Shown here in pieces: positions 49,584 through 64,000 of a stretch of 64,000 bases of DNA. The stretch covers positions 248,001-312,000 of the forward strand of contig JAPTYO010000001.1 of assembly GCA_036873135.1 (NCBI GenBank), in the 5' to 3' direction. This DNA is from Clarkia xantiana subsp. parviflora (taxonomy: Eukaryota; Streptophyta; Magnoliopsida; Myrtales; Onagraceae). Position numbers and translations under genes: made by a program. Numbering within the stretch: the first letter of the stretch is position 1; every line of letters starts with the position of its first letter. The notes beneath the pieces are model-generated. The model did not search any database. It was not told where the DNA came from and saw nothing but the letters and a program-made list of their open reading frames with translations.

Positions 49584-52500
49584 ACGTACGTCTTGTTCAA
49601 TGCAATATCAACTGATTTAGTACAATTCAGAGCTCCGAGTTAAAATATATAGATAATTAAAAATTTGGTAAATCCCCATAGGTGGTAATACACTTTGAAT
49701 AAACGTTGATTCTGAGACCGAACTAAAAAGGGATAAGTACTTTAGTATGATTGTATATTTCTAGAATAAATGCGATAGCAATTGATTTCATCTAATTAAG
49801 AGATCCAAGAGTATTACCCTATTAATAAACGTTGATTTAGAGACATAAAGAAAAATGGATAAAGACTTTACTATGATCACGTACGTCTTGAATCAATGCA
49901 ATAGCAACTGATTTTGTCCAATTCAGAGCTCCGAATTAAGATATATAAATAAATAAAAATTGGTAAATCCCCATAGGCGGTAATACACTTTGAATAAACG
50001 GTGATTCTGAGACCGAACTAAAAAGGGATAAATACTTTATTATGATCATATATTTCTAGAATAAATGCGATAACAACTGATTTCATCCAATTCAGAGATC
50101 CAAGAGTATTACCCTATTAATAAACGTTGATTCAGAGACTGAAATAAAAAGGGATAAAGACTTTACAATGATCACGTACGACTTGAATCAATACAATAGC
50201 AACTGATTTTGTCCAATTCAGACCTCCGAGTGAAGATATATAGATAAATAAAAATTTGGTAAATCCCCATAGGCGGTAATACACTTTGAATAAACGGTGA
50301 TTCTGAGACCGAACTAAAAAGGGATAAATACTTTTGTATGATCATATATTTCTAGAATAAATGCGATAGCAACTGATTTCATCCAATTCAGAGATCCAAG
50401 AGTATTACCATAATAATAAACGTTGATTCAGAGACCGAAATAAAAAGGGATAAACACTTTATAATGATCATATACGACTTGAATCATTGCAATAGCAACA
50501 TATTTTGTCCAATTCAGACCTCCAAGTGAAGATATGTAGATAAATAAAAATTTCGTAAATCCCAATAGATGGTAGTACCTTTGAATAAACGGTGATTACG
50601 AGACCGGACTAAAAAGGGATAAATTCTTTAGTATGATCATATATGTCTATAATAAATGCGATAGCAATTGATTTCATACAATTCAGAGATCCAACAGTTT
50701 TAACATATGAACAAACGTTGATTTGAGACTGAACTAAAAAGGGATAAAGACTTTAGTATGATCATGTACGTCTTGTTCAATGAAATATCAAGTGATTTAG
50801 TACAATTCAGAGCTCCGAGTGAAAATATATAGATAAATAAAAATTTGGTAAATCCCCATAGGCGGTAATATACTTTGAATAAACGGTGATTTTGAGACCG
50901 AACTAAAAATGGATAAATACTTTAGTATGATCGTATATTTCTAGAATAAATGCGATAGCAACTGATTTCATCCAATTCAGAGATCCAAGAGTATTACCCT
51001 ATTAATAAATGTTGATTTAGAGACAGAAGTAAAAATGGATAAAGAATTTACTATGATCACGTACGTCTTGAATCAATGCAATAGCAGCTGATTTTGTCCA
51101 ATTAAGAGCTCCGAGTGAAGATATAAAGGGATAAATACTTTAGTATGATCATATATGTCTAGAATAAATGCGATATCAATTGATTTCATACAATTCAGAG
51201 ATCCAAGAGTTTTAACATATGAATAAACGTTGATTTGAGACTGAACTAAAAAGGGATAAAGACTTTAGTATGATCACGTACGTCTTGTTCAATGCAATAT
51301 CAACTGATTTAGTACAATTCAGAGCTCCGAGTGAAAATCTATAGACAAATAAAAATTTGGTAAATCCCCATAGGCGGTAATACACTTTGAATAAACGGTG
51401 ATTCTGAGACCGAACTAAAAAGGGATAAGTACTTTAGTATGATCGTATATTTTTCGAATAAATGCGATAGCAATTGATTTCATCTAATTCAGAGATCCAA
51501 GAGTATTACGCTATTAATAAACGTTGATTTAGAGACATAAAGAAAAAGGGATAAATACTTTACTATGATCACGTACGTCTTGAATCAATGCAATAGCAAC
51601 TGATTTTGTCCAATTCAGAGCTCCGAGTGAAGATATATAAATAAATAAAAATTTGGTAAATCCCCATAGGCGGTAATACACTTTGAATAAACGGTGATTC
51701 TGAGACCGAACTAAAAAGGGATAAATACTTTATTATGGTCATATATTTCTAGAATAAATAAGATAGCAGCTGATTTCATCCAATTCAGAGATCCAAGAGT
51801 ATTACCCTATTAATAAACGTTGATTTAGAGACTGAAATAAAAAGGGATAAAGACTTTACTATGATCATGTACGTCTTGAATCAATGCAATAGCAACTGAT
51901 TTTGTCCAATTCAGAGCTCCGAGTGAAGATATTTAGATAAATAAAAATTATGTAAATCCCCATAGGCGGTAATACACTTTGAATAAATGGTAATTCTGAG
52001 ACCGAACTAAAAAGGGATAAATACTTTATTATGATCATATATTTCTAGAATAAATGCGATAGCAACTGATTTCATCCAATTCAGAGATCCAAGAGTATTA
52101 CCCTATTAATACACGTTGATTCAGAGACTGAAATAAAAAGCGATATAGACTTTACAATGATCACGTATGACTTGAATCAATATAATAGCAACTGATTTTG
52201 TCCAATTCAGAGCTCCGAGTGAAGATATATAGATGAATAAAATTTGGTAAATCTCCATAGACGGTAGTTCCTTTGAATATACGGTGATTATGAGACCGAA
52301 CTAAAAAGGGATACATACTTTAGTATGATCATATATGTCTAGAATAAATGCGATAGCAATTGATTTCATACAATTCAGAGATCCAAGAGTTTTAACATAT
52401 GGATAAACGTTGATTTGAGACTGAACTAAAAAGGGATAAAGACTTTAGTATGGTCACGTACGTCTTGTTCAATGTAATATCAACTGGTTTAGTACAATTC

Positions 52501-55500
52501 AGAGCTCCGAGTGAAAATATATAGATAAATAAAAATTTAGTAAATCCCCATAGGCGGTAATACACTTTGAATAAACGGTGATTCTGAGACCGAACTAAAA
52601 AGGGATAAGTACTTTAGTATGATCGTATATTTCTAGAATAAATGCGATACCAACTGATTTCATCCAATTCAGAGATCCAAGAGTATTACCCTATTAATAA
52701 ACGTTGATTTAGAGACAGAAATAAAAAGGGATAAAGACTTTACTATGATCACGTACGTCTTGAATCAATGCAATAGCAACTGATTTTGTCCAATTATGAG
52801 CTCCGAGTGAAGATATATAGATAAATAAAAATTATGTAAATCCCCATAGGCGGTAATACACTTTGAATAAACGGTGATTCTGAGACCAAACTAAAAAGGG
52901 ATAAATACTTTATTATGGTCATATATTTCTAGAATAAATAAGATAGCAGCTGATTTCATCCAATTCAGAGATCCAAGAGTATTACCCTATTAATAAACGT
53001 TGATTCAGAGACTGAAATAAAAAGGGATAAACACTTTACAATGATCACGTACGACCTGAATCAATACAATAGCAACTGATTTTTTCCAATTCAGACCTCC
53101 GAGTGTAGATATGTAGATAAATAAAAATTTGGTTAATCTCCATAGACGGTAGTACCTTTGAATATACGGTGATTACGAGACCGAACTAAAAAGGGATAAA
53201 TACTTTAGTATGATCATATATGTCTAGAATAAATGCGATATCAATTGATTTCATAGAATTCAGAGATCCAAGAGTTTTAACATATAAATAAACGTTGATT
53301 TGAGACTGAACTAAAAAGGGATAAAGACTTTAGTATGATCACGTACGTCTTGTTCAATGCAATATCAACTGATTTAGTACAATTCAGAGCTCCGAGTGAA
53401 AATCTATAGACAAATAAAAATTTGGTAAATCCCCATAGGCGGTAATACACTTTGAATAAACGGTGATTCTGAGACCGAACTAAAAAGGGATAAGTACTTT
53501 AGTATGATCGTATATTTCTAGAATAAATGCGATAGCAATTGATTTCATCTAGTTCAGAGATCCAAGAGTATTACCCTATTAATAAACGTTGATTTAGAGA
53601 CATAAAGAAAAAGGGATAAAGACTTTACTATGATCACGTACGTCTTGAATCAATGCAATAGCAATTGATTTTGTCCAATTCAGAGCTCCGAGTGAAGATA
53701 TATAAATAAATAAAAATTTGGTAAATCCCCATAAGCGGTAATACACTTTGAATAAACGGTGATTCTGAGACCGAACTAAAAAGGGATAAATACTTTCTTA
53801 TGATCATATATTTCTAGAATAAATGCGATACCAACTGATTTCATCCAATTCAGAGATCCAAGAGTATTACCCTGTTAATAAACGTTGATTCAGAGACTGA
53901 AATAAAAAGGGATAAAGACTTTACAATGATCACGTACGACTTGAATCAATACAATAGCAACTGATTTTGTCCAATTCAGAGCTCCGAGTGAAGATATATA
54001 GATGAATAAAAATTTGGTAAATCTCCATAGACGGTAGTTCCTTTGAATATACGGTGATTATGAGACCGAACTAAAAAGGGATAAATACTTTAGTATGATC
54101 ATATATGTCTAGAATAAATGCGATAGCAATTGATTTCATACAATTCAGAGATCCAAGAGTTTTAACATATGGATAAACGTTGATTTGAGACTGAACTAAA
54201 AAGGGATAAAGACTTTAGTATGATCACGTACGTCTTGTTCAATGTAATATCAACTGGTTTAGTACAATTCAGAGCTCCGAGTGAAAATATATAGATAAAT
54301 AAAAATTTAGTAAATCCCCATAGGCGGTAATACACTTTGAATAAACGGTGATTCTGAGACCGAACTAAAAAGGGATAAGTACTTTAGTATGATCGTATAT
54401 TTCTAGAATAAATGCGATACCAACTGATTTCATCCAATTCAGAGATCCAAGAGTATTACCCTATTAATAAACGTTGATTTGGAGACAGAAATAAAAAGGG
54501 ATAAAGACTTTACTATGATCACGTACGTCTTGAATCAATGCAATAGCAACTGATTTTGTCCAATTATGAGCTCCGAGTGAAGATATATAGATAAATAAAA
54601 ATTATGTAAATCCCCATAGGCGGTAATACACTTTGAATAAACGGTGATTCTGAGACCAAACTAAAAAGGGATAAATACTTTATTATGGTCATATATTTCT
54701 AGAATAAATAAGATAGCAGCTGATTTCATCCAATTCAGAGATCCAAGAGTATTACCCTATTAATAAACGTTGATTCAGAGACTGAAATAAAAAGGGATAA
54801 ACACTTTACAATGATCACGTACGACTTGAATCAATACAATAGCAACTGATTTTTTCCAATTCAGACCTCCGAGTGTAGATATGTAGATAAATAAAAATTT
54901 GGTTAATCTCCATAGACGGTAGTACCTTTGAATATACGGTGATTACGAGACCGAACTAAAAAGGGATAAATACTTTAGTATGATCATATATGTCTAGAAT
55001 AAATGCAATATCAATTGATTTCATAGAATTCAGAGATCCAAGAGTTTTAACATATAAATAAACGTTGATTTGAGACTGAACTAAAAAGGGATAAAGACTT
55101 TAGTATGATCACGTACGTCTTGTTCAATGCAATATCAACTGATTTAGTACAATTCAGAGCTCCGAGTGAAAATCTATAGACAAATAAAAATTTGGTAAAT
55201 CCCCATAGGCGGTAATACACTTTGAATAAACGGTGATTCTGAGACCGAACTAAAAAGGGATAAGTACTTTAGTATGATCGTATATTTCTAGAATAAATGC
55301 GATAGCAATTGATTTCATCTAGTTCAGAGATCCAAGAGTATTACCCTATTAATAATCGTTGATTTAGAGACATAAAGAAAAAGGGATAAAGACTTTACTA
55401 TGATCACGTACGTCTTGAATCAATGCAATAGCAATTGATTTTGTCCAATTCAGAGCTCCGAGTGAAGATATATAAATAAATAAAAATTTGGTAAATCCCC

Positions 55501-58500
55501 ATAAGCGGTAATACACTTTGAATAAACGGTGATTCTGAGACCGAACTAAAAAGGGATAAATACTTTCTTATGATCATATATTTCTAGAATAAATGCGATA
55601 CCAACTGATTTCATCCAATTCAGAGATCCAAGAGTATTACCCTGTTAATAAACGTTGATTCAGAGACTGAAATAAAAAGGGATAAAGACTTTACAATGAT
55701 CACGTACGACTTGAATCAATACAATAGCAACTGATTTTGTCCAATTCAGAGCTCCGAGTGAAGATATATAGATGAATAAAAATTTGGTAAATCTCCATAG
55801 ACGGTAGTTCCTTTGAATATACGGTGATTATGAGACCGAACTAAAAAGGGATAAATACTTTAGTATGATCATATATGTCTAGAATAAATGCGATAGCAAT
55901 TGATTTCATACAATTCAGAGATCCAAGAGTTTTAACATATGGATAAACGTTGATTTGAGACTGAACTAAAAAGGGATAAAGACTTTAGTATGATCACGTA
56001 CGTCTTGTTCAATGTAATATCAACTGGTTTAGTACAATTCAGAGCTCCGAGTGAAAATATATAGATAAATAAAAATTTAGTAAATCCCCATAGGCGGTAA
56101 TACACTTTGAATAAACGGTGATTCTGAGACCGAACTAAAAAGGGATAAGTACTTTAGTATGATCGTATATTTCTAGAATAAATGCGATACCAACTGATTT
56201 CATCCAATTCAGAGATCCAAGAGTATTACCCTATTAATAAACGTTGATTTGGAGACAGAAATAAAAAGGGATAAAGACTTTACTATGATCACGTACGTCT
56301 TGAATCAATGCAATAGCAACTGATTTTGTCCAATTATGAGCTCCGAGTGAAGATATATAGATAAATAAAAATTATGTAAATCCCCATAGGCGGTAATACA
56401 CTTTGAATAAACGGTGATTCTGAGACCAAACTAAAAAGGGATAAATACTTTATTATGGTCATATATTTCTAGAATAAATAAGATAGCAGATTTCATCCAA
56501 TTCAGAGATCCAAGAGTATTACCCTATTAATAAACGTTGATTCAGAGACTGAAATAAAAAGGGATAAACACTTTACAATGATCACGTACGACTTGAATCA
56601 ATACAATAGCAACTGATTTTTTCCAATTCAGACCTCCGAGTGTAGATATGTAGATAAATAAAAATTTGGTTAATCTCCATAGACGGTAGTACCTTTGAAT
56701 ATACGGTGATTACGAGACCGAACTAAAAAGGGATAAATACTTTAGTATGATCATATATGTCTAGAATAAATGCGATATCAATTGATTTCATAGAATTCAG
56801 AGATCCAAGAGTTTTAACATATAAATAAACGTTGATTTGAGACTGAACTAAAAAGGGATAAAGACTTTAGTATGATCACGTACGTCTTGTTCAATGCAAT
56901 ATCAACTGATTTAGTACAATTCAGAGCTCCGAGTGAAAATCTATAGACAAATAAAAATTTGGTAAATCCCCATAGGCGGTAATACACTTTGAATAAACGG
57001 TGATTCTGAGACCGAACTAAAAAGGGATAAGTACTTTAGTATGATCGTATATTTCTAGAATAAATGCGATAGCAATTGATTTCATCCAATTCAGAGATCC
57101 AAGAGTATTACCCTGTTAATAAACGTTGATTCAGAGACTGAAATAAAAAGGGATAAAGACTTTACAATGATCACGTACGACTTGAATCAATACAATAGCA
57201 ACTGATTTTGTCCAATTCAGAGCTCCGAGTGAAGATATATAGATGAATAAAAATTTGGTAAATCTCCATAGACGGTAGTTCCTTTGAATATACGGTGATT
57301 ATGAGACCGAACTAAAAAGGGATAAATACTTTAGTATGATCATATATGTCTAGAATAAATGCGATAGCAATTGATTTCATACAATTCAGAGATCCAAGAG
57401 TTTTAACATATGGATAAACGTTGATTTGAGACTGAACTAAAAAGGGATAAAGACTTTAGTATGATCACGTACGTCTTGTTCAATGTAATATCAACTGGTT
57501 TAGTACAATTCAGAGCTCCGAGTGAAAATATATAGATAAATAAAAATTTAGTAAATCCCCATAGGCGGTAATACACTTTGAATAAACGGTGATTCTGAGA
57601 CCGAACTAAAAAGGGATAAGTACTTTAGTATGATCGTATATTTCTAGAATAAATGCGATACCAACTGATTTCATCCAATTCAGAGATCCAAGAGTATTAC
57701 CCTATTAATAAACGTTGATTTGGAGACAGAAATAAAAAGGGATAAAGACTTTACTATGATCACGTACGTCTTGAATCAATGCAATAGCAACTGATTTTGT
57801 CCAATTATGAGCTCCGAGTGAAGATATATAGATAAATAAAAATTATGTAAATCCCCATAGGCGGTAATACACTTTGAATAAACGGTGATTCTGAGACCAA
57901 ACTAAAAAGGGATAAATACTTTATTATGGTCATATATTTCTAGAATAAATAAGATAGCAGCTGATTTCATCCAATTCAGAGATCCAAGAGTATTACCCTA
58001 TTAATAAACGTTGATTCAGAGACTGAAATAAAAAGGGATAAACACTTTACAATGATCACGTACGACTTGAATCAATACAATAGCAACTGATTTTTTCCAA
58101 TTCAGACCTCCGAGTGTAGATATGTAGATAAATAAAAATTTGGTTAATCTCCATAGACGGTAGTACCTTTGAATATACGGTGATTACGAGACCGAACTAA
58201 AAAGGGATAAATACTTTAGTATGATCATATATGTCTAGAATAAATGCGATATCAATTGATTTCATAGAATTCAGAGATCCAAGAGTTTTAACATATAAAT
58301 AAACGTTGATTTGAGACTGAACTAAAAAGGGATAAAGACTTTAGTATGATCACGTACGTCTTGTTCAATGCAATATCAACTGATTTAGTACAATTCAGAG
58401 CTCCGAGTGAAAATCTATAGACAAATAAAAATTTGGTAAATCCCCATAGGCGGTAATACACTTTGAATAAACGGTGATTCTGAGACCGAACTAAAAAGGG

Positions 58501-61500
58501 ATAAGTACTTTAGTATGATCGTATATTTCTAGAATAAATGCGATAGCAATTGATTTCATCTAGTTCAGAGATCCAAGAGTATTACCCTATTAATAAACGT
58601 TGATTTAGAGACATAAAGAAAAAGGGATAAAGACTTTACTATGATCACGTACGTCTTGAATCAATGCAATAGCAATTGATTTTGTCCAATTCAGAGCTCC
58701 GAGTGAAGATATATAAATAAATAAAAATTTGGTAAATCCCCATAAGCGGTAATACACTTTGAATAAACGGTGATTCTGAGACCGAACTAAAAAGGGATAA
58801 ATACTTTCTTATGATCATATATTTCTAGAATAAATGCGATACCAACTGATTTCATCCAATTCAGAGATCCAAGAGTATTACCCTGTTAATAAACGTTGAT
58901 TCAGAGACTGAAATAAAAAGGGATAAAGACTTTACAATGATCACGTACGACTTGAATCAATACAATAGCAACTGATTTTGTCCAATTCAGAGCTCCGAGT
59001 GAAGATATATAGATGAATAAAAATTTGGTAAATCTCCATAGACGGTAGTTCCTTTGAATATACGGTGATTATGAGACCGAACTAAAAAGGGATAAATACT
59101 TTAGTATGATCATATATGTCTAGAATAAATGCGATAGCAATTGATTTCATACAATTCAGAGATCCAAGAGTTTTAACATATGGATAAACGTTGATTTGAG
59201 ACTGAACTAAAAAGGGATAAAGACTTTAGTATGATCACGTACGTCTTGTTCAATGTAATATCAACTGATTTAGTACAATTCAGAGCTCCGAGTGAAAATA
59301 TATAGATAAATAAAAATTTAGTAAATCCCCATAGGCGGTAATACACTTTGAATAAACGGTGATTCTGAGACCGAACTAAAAAGGGATAAGTACTTTAGTA
59401 TGATCGTATATTTCTAGAATAAATGCGATACCAACTGATTTCATCCAATTCAGAGATCCAAGAGTATTACCCTATTAATAAACGTTGATTTGGAGACAGA
59501 AATAAAAAGGGATAAAGACTTTACTATGATCACGTACGTCTTGAATCAATGCAATAGCAACTGATTTTGTCCAATTATGAGCTCCGAGTGAAGATATATA
59601 GATAAATAAAAATTATGTAAATCCCCATAGGCGGTAATACACTTTGAATAAACGGTGATTCTGAGACCAAACTAAAAAGGGATAAATACTTTATTATGGT
59701 CATATATTTCTAGAATAAATGCGATAGCAGCTGATTTCATCCAATTCAGAGATCCAAGAGTATTACCCTATTAATAAACGTTGATTCAGAGACTGAAATA
59801 AAAAGGGATAAACACTTTACAATGATCACGTACGACTTGAATCAATACAATAGCAACTGATTTTTTCCAATTCAGACCTCCGAGTGTAGATATGTAGATA
59901 AATAAAAATTTGGTTAATCTCCATAGACGGTAGTACCTTTGAATATACGGTGATTACGAGACCGAACTAAAAAGGGATAAATACTTTAGTATGATCATAT
60001 ATGTCTAGAATAAATGCGATATCAATTGATTTCATAGAATTCAGAGATCCAAGAGTTTTAACATATAAATAAACGTTGATTTGAGACTGAACTAAAAAGG
60101 GATAAAGACTTTAGTATGATCACGTACGTCTTGTTCAATGCAATATCAACTGATTTAGTACAATTCAGAGCTCCGAGTGAAAATCTATAGACAAATAAAA
60201 ATTTGGTAAATCCCCATAGGCGGTAATACACTTTGAATAAACGGTGATTCTGAGACCGAACTAAAAAGGGATAAGTACTTTAGTATGATCGTATATTTCT
60301 AGAATAAATGCGATAGCAATTGATTTCATCTAGTTCAGAGATCCAAGAGTATTACCCTATTAATAATCGTTGATTTAGAGACATAAAGAAAAAGGGATAA
60401 AGACTTTACTATGATCACGTACGTCTTGAATCAATGCAATAGCAACTGATTTTGTCCAATTCAGAGCTCCGAGTGAAGATATATAAATAAATAAAAATTT
60501 GGTAAATCCCCATAAGCGGTAATACACTTTGAATAAACGGTGATTCTGAGACCGAACTAAAAAGGGATAAATACTTTCTTATGATCATATATTTCTAGAA
60601 TAAATGCGATACCAACTGATTTCATCCAATTCAGAGATCCAAGAGTATTACCCTATTAATAAACGTTGATTCAGAGACTGAAATAAAAAGGGATAAAGAC
60701 TTTACAATGATCACGTACGACTTGAATCAATACAATAGCAACTGATTTTGTCCAATTCAGAGCTCCGAGTGAAGATATATAGATGAATAAAAATTTGGTA
60801 AATCTCCATAGACGGTAGTTCCTTTGAATATACGGTGATTATGAGACCGAACTAAAAAGGGATAAATACTTTAGTATGATCATATATGTCTAGAATAAAT
60901 GCGATAGCAATTGATTTCATACAATTCAGAGATCCAAGAGTTTTAACATATGGATAAACGTTGATTTGAGACTGAACTAAAAAGGGATAAAGACTTTAGT
61001 ATGATCACGTACGTCTTGTTCAATGTAATATCAACTGATTTAGTACAATTCAGAGCTCCGAGTGAAAATATATAGATAAATAAAAATTTAGTAAATCCCC
61101 ATAGGCGGTAATACACTTTGAATAAACGGTGATTCTGAGACCGAACTAAAAAGGGATAAGTACTTTAGTATGATCGTATATTTCTAGAATAAATGCGATA
61201 CCAACTGATTTCATCCAATTCAGAGATCCAAGAGTATTACCCTATTAATAAACGTTGATTTGGAGACAGAAATAAAAAGGGATAAAGACTTTACTATGAT
61301 CACGTACGTCTTGAATCAATGCAATAGCAACTGATTTTGTCCAATTAGAGCTCCGAGTGAAGATATATAGATAAATAAAAATTATGTAAATCCCCATAGG
61401 CGGTAATACACTTTGAATAAACGGTGATTCTGAGACCAAACTAAAAAGGGATAAATACTTTATTATGATCATATATTTCTAGAATAAATAAGATAGCAGC

Positions 61501-64000
61501 TGATTTCATCCAATTCAGAGATCCAAGAGTATTACCCTATTAATAAACGTTGATTCAGAGACTGAAATAAAAAGGGATAAACACTTTACAATGATCACGT
61601 ACGACTTGAATCAATACAATAGCAACTGATTTTTCCAATTCAGACCTCCGAGTGTAGATATGTAGATAAATAAAAATTTGGTTAATCTCCATAGACGGTA
61701 ATACACTTTGAATAAACGGTGATTCTGAGACCGAACTAAAAAGGGATAAAAACTTTATTATGATCATATATTTCTAGAATAAATGCGATAGCAACTGATT
61801 TCATCCAATTCAGAGATCCAAGAGTATTACCCTATTAATAAACGTTGATTCAGAGACTAAAATAAAAAGGGATAAAGACTTTACAATGATCACGTACGAC
61901 TTGAATCAATATAATAGCAACTGATTTTGTCCAATTCAGAGCTCCGAGTGAAGATATATAGATGAATAAAATTTGGTAAATCTCCATAGACGGTAGTACC
62001 TTTGAATATACGGTGATTATGAGACCGAACTAAAAAGGGATAAATACTTTAGTATGATCATATATGTCTAGAATAAATGCGATAGCAATTGATTTCATAC
62101 AATTCAGAGATCCAAGAGTTTTAACATATGAATAAACGTTGATTTGAGACTGAACTAAAAAGGGATAAAGACTTTAGTATGATCACGTACGTCTTGTTCA
62201 ATGTAATATCAACTGATTTAGTACAATTCAGAGCTCCGAGTGAAAATATATAGATAAATAAAAATTTGGTAAATCCCCATAGGCGGTAATACACTTTGAA
62301 TAAACGGTGATTCTGAGACCGAACTAAAAAGGGATAAGTACTTTAGTATGATCGTATATTTCTAGAATAAATGCGATACCAACTGATTTCATCCAATTCA
62401 GAGATCCAAGAGTATTACCCTATTAATAAACGTTGATTTGGAGACAGAAATAAAAAGGGATAAAGACTTTACTATGATCACGTACGTCTTGAATCAATGC
62501 AATAGCAACTGATTTTGTCCAATTCAGAGCTCCGAGTGAAGATATATAGATAAATAAAAATTATGTAAATCCCCATAGGCGGTAATACACTTTGAATAAA
62601 CGGTGATTCTGAGACCGAACTAAAAAGGGATAAATACTTTATTATGATCATATATTTCTAGAATAAATGCGATAGCAACTGATTTCATCCAATTCAGAGA
62701 TCCAAGAGTATTACCCTATTAATAAACGTTGATTCAGAGACTGAAATAAAAAGGGATAAAGACTTTACAATGATCACGTACGACTTGAATCAATACAATA
62801 GCAACTGATTTTTTCCAATTCAGACCTCCGAGTGAAGATATGTAGATAAATAAAAATTTGGTAAATCTCCATAGACGGTAATACACTTTGAATAAACGGT
62901 GATTCTGAGACCGAACTAAAAAGGGATAAAAACTTTATTATGATCATATATTTCTAGAATAAATGCGATAGCAACTGATTTCATCCAATTCAGAGATCCA
63001 AGAGTATTACCCTATTAATAAACGTTGATTCAGAGACTAAAATAAAAAGGGATAAAGACTTTACAATGATCACGTACGACTTGAATCAATATAATAGCAA
63101 CTGATTTTGTCCAATTCAGAGCTCCGAGTGAAGATATATAGATGAATAAAATTTGGTAAATCTCCATAGACGGTAATTCCTTTGAATATACGGTGATTAT
63201 GAGACCGAACTAAAAAGGGATAATACTTTAGTATGATCATATATGTCTAGAATAAATGCGATAGCAATTGATTTCATACAATTCAGAGATCCAAGAGTTT
63301 TAACATGGATAAACGTTGATTTGAGACTGAACTAAAAAGGGATAAAGACTTTAGTATGATCACGTACGTCTTGTTCAATGTAATATCAACTGATTTAGTA
63401 CAATTCAGAGCTCCGAGTGAAAATATATAGATAAATAAAAATTTGGTAAATCCCCATAGGCGGTAATACACTTTGAATAAACGGTGATTCTGAGACCGAA
63501 CTAAAAAGGGATAAGTACTTTAGTATGATCGTATATTTCTAGAATAAATGCGATAGCAAGTGATTTCATCCAATTCAGAGATCCAAGAGTATTACCCTAT
63601 TAATAAACGTTGATATAGAGACAGAAATAAAAAGGGATAAAGACTTTACTATGATCACGTACGTCTTGAATCAATGCAATAGCAACTGATTTTGTCCAAT
63701 TCAGAGCTCCGAGTGAAGATATATAGATAAATAAAAATTATGTAAATCCCCATAGACGGTAATACACTTTGAATAAACGGTGATTCTGAGACCGAACTAA
63801 AAAGGGATAAATACTTTATTATGATCATATATTTCTAGAATAAATGCGATAGCAACTGATTTCATCCAATTCAGAGATCCAAGAGTATTACCCTATTAAT
63901 AAACGTTGATTCAGAGACTGAAATAAAAAGGGATAAAGACTTTACAATGATCACGTACGACTTGAATCAATACAATAGCAACTGATTTTTTCCAATTCAG
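49584..64000. repeat. Satellite array IV with 1,770-bp higher-order unit
   Basis: About 49 monomers, same orientation as I and III. It differs from them in a diagnostic variant (GGCGGTAATACACTTTG instead of GCGGTAGTACCCTTTG). A marker (TTTAACATATGGATAAACG) lies with GGATAAACG at 52401, 54171, 55941, 57412, 59182 and 60952, giving steps of 1770, 1770, 1471, 1770 and 1770 bp. The 1,770-bp unit is six monomers; the short one lost one monomer. Outside 52,400-61,000 the order is irregular, with a 1,180-bp (4-monomer) repeat at 61,691/62,871 and a partial monomer deletion near 51,125. The first five bases are the RE2 target duplication. The array runs off the window. Confidence 0.95.

Overview
The window is plant repetitive heterochromatin with no recognisable host gene. 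About 42 kb of the 64 kb (roughly two thirds) is one AT-rich satellite DNA family. The rest is Ty3/gypsy LTR-retrotransposon material that reads as the Tat (chromovirus-free) lineage. The evidence for a flowering plant is the TGGCGCC-type primer binding site, the plant gypsy gag zinc knuckles of form C-x2-H-x4-H-x4-C, the purine tract at the 3' LTR, and tandem repeats in the long 3' internal region. I cannot name the species. The setting is probably pericentromeric or centromeric; that is inference.

Layout: satellite array I (1-11722); element RE1, plus strand, with 5' LTR, broken gag, a pol remnant, a long non-coding 3' region with a 66-bp tandem repeat, polypurine tract and a truncated 3' LTR (11723-20557); a scrambled block (20558-25207) holding the 5' part of a minus-strand element RE3 (gag with a real capsid domain, PBS, LTR piece), an inverted 0.9-kb satellite piece, and LTR and 3'-region fragments in mixed orientation; satellite array III (25208-40326); element RE2, minus strand, complete from LTR to LTR with a perfect 5-bp target duplication (40327-49583); satellite array IV (49584-64000).

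The satellite monomer is about 295 bp and consists of two homologous halves, A (about 126 bp) and B (about 170 bp). Four monomers make a basic 1.17-1.18 kb period. Each array has its own higher-order unit: about 2,354 bp (8 monomers) in I, 3,485 bp (12 monomers) in III and 1,770 bp (6 monomers) in IV.

RE1 and RE2 belong to one non-autonomous family. Both lack reverse transcriptase, RNase H and integrase, and both have a gag from which the capsid domain is missing while the zinc-knuckle part is kept or duplicated. RE3 keeps the capsid domain and shows what the parental gag looked like. All three gag frames carry at least one break, so none of the copies looks able to make an intact Gag. No multi-gene system with a new function was seen; the most notable structures are the array-specific higher-order repeats and the capsid-deleted element family embedded in them.
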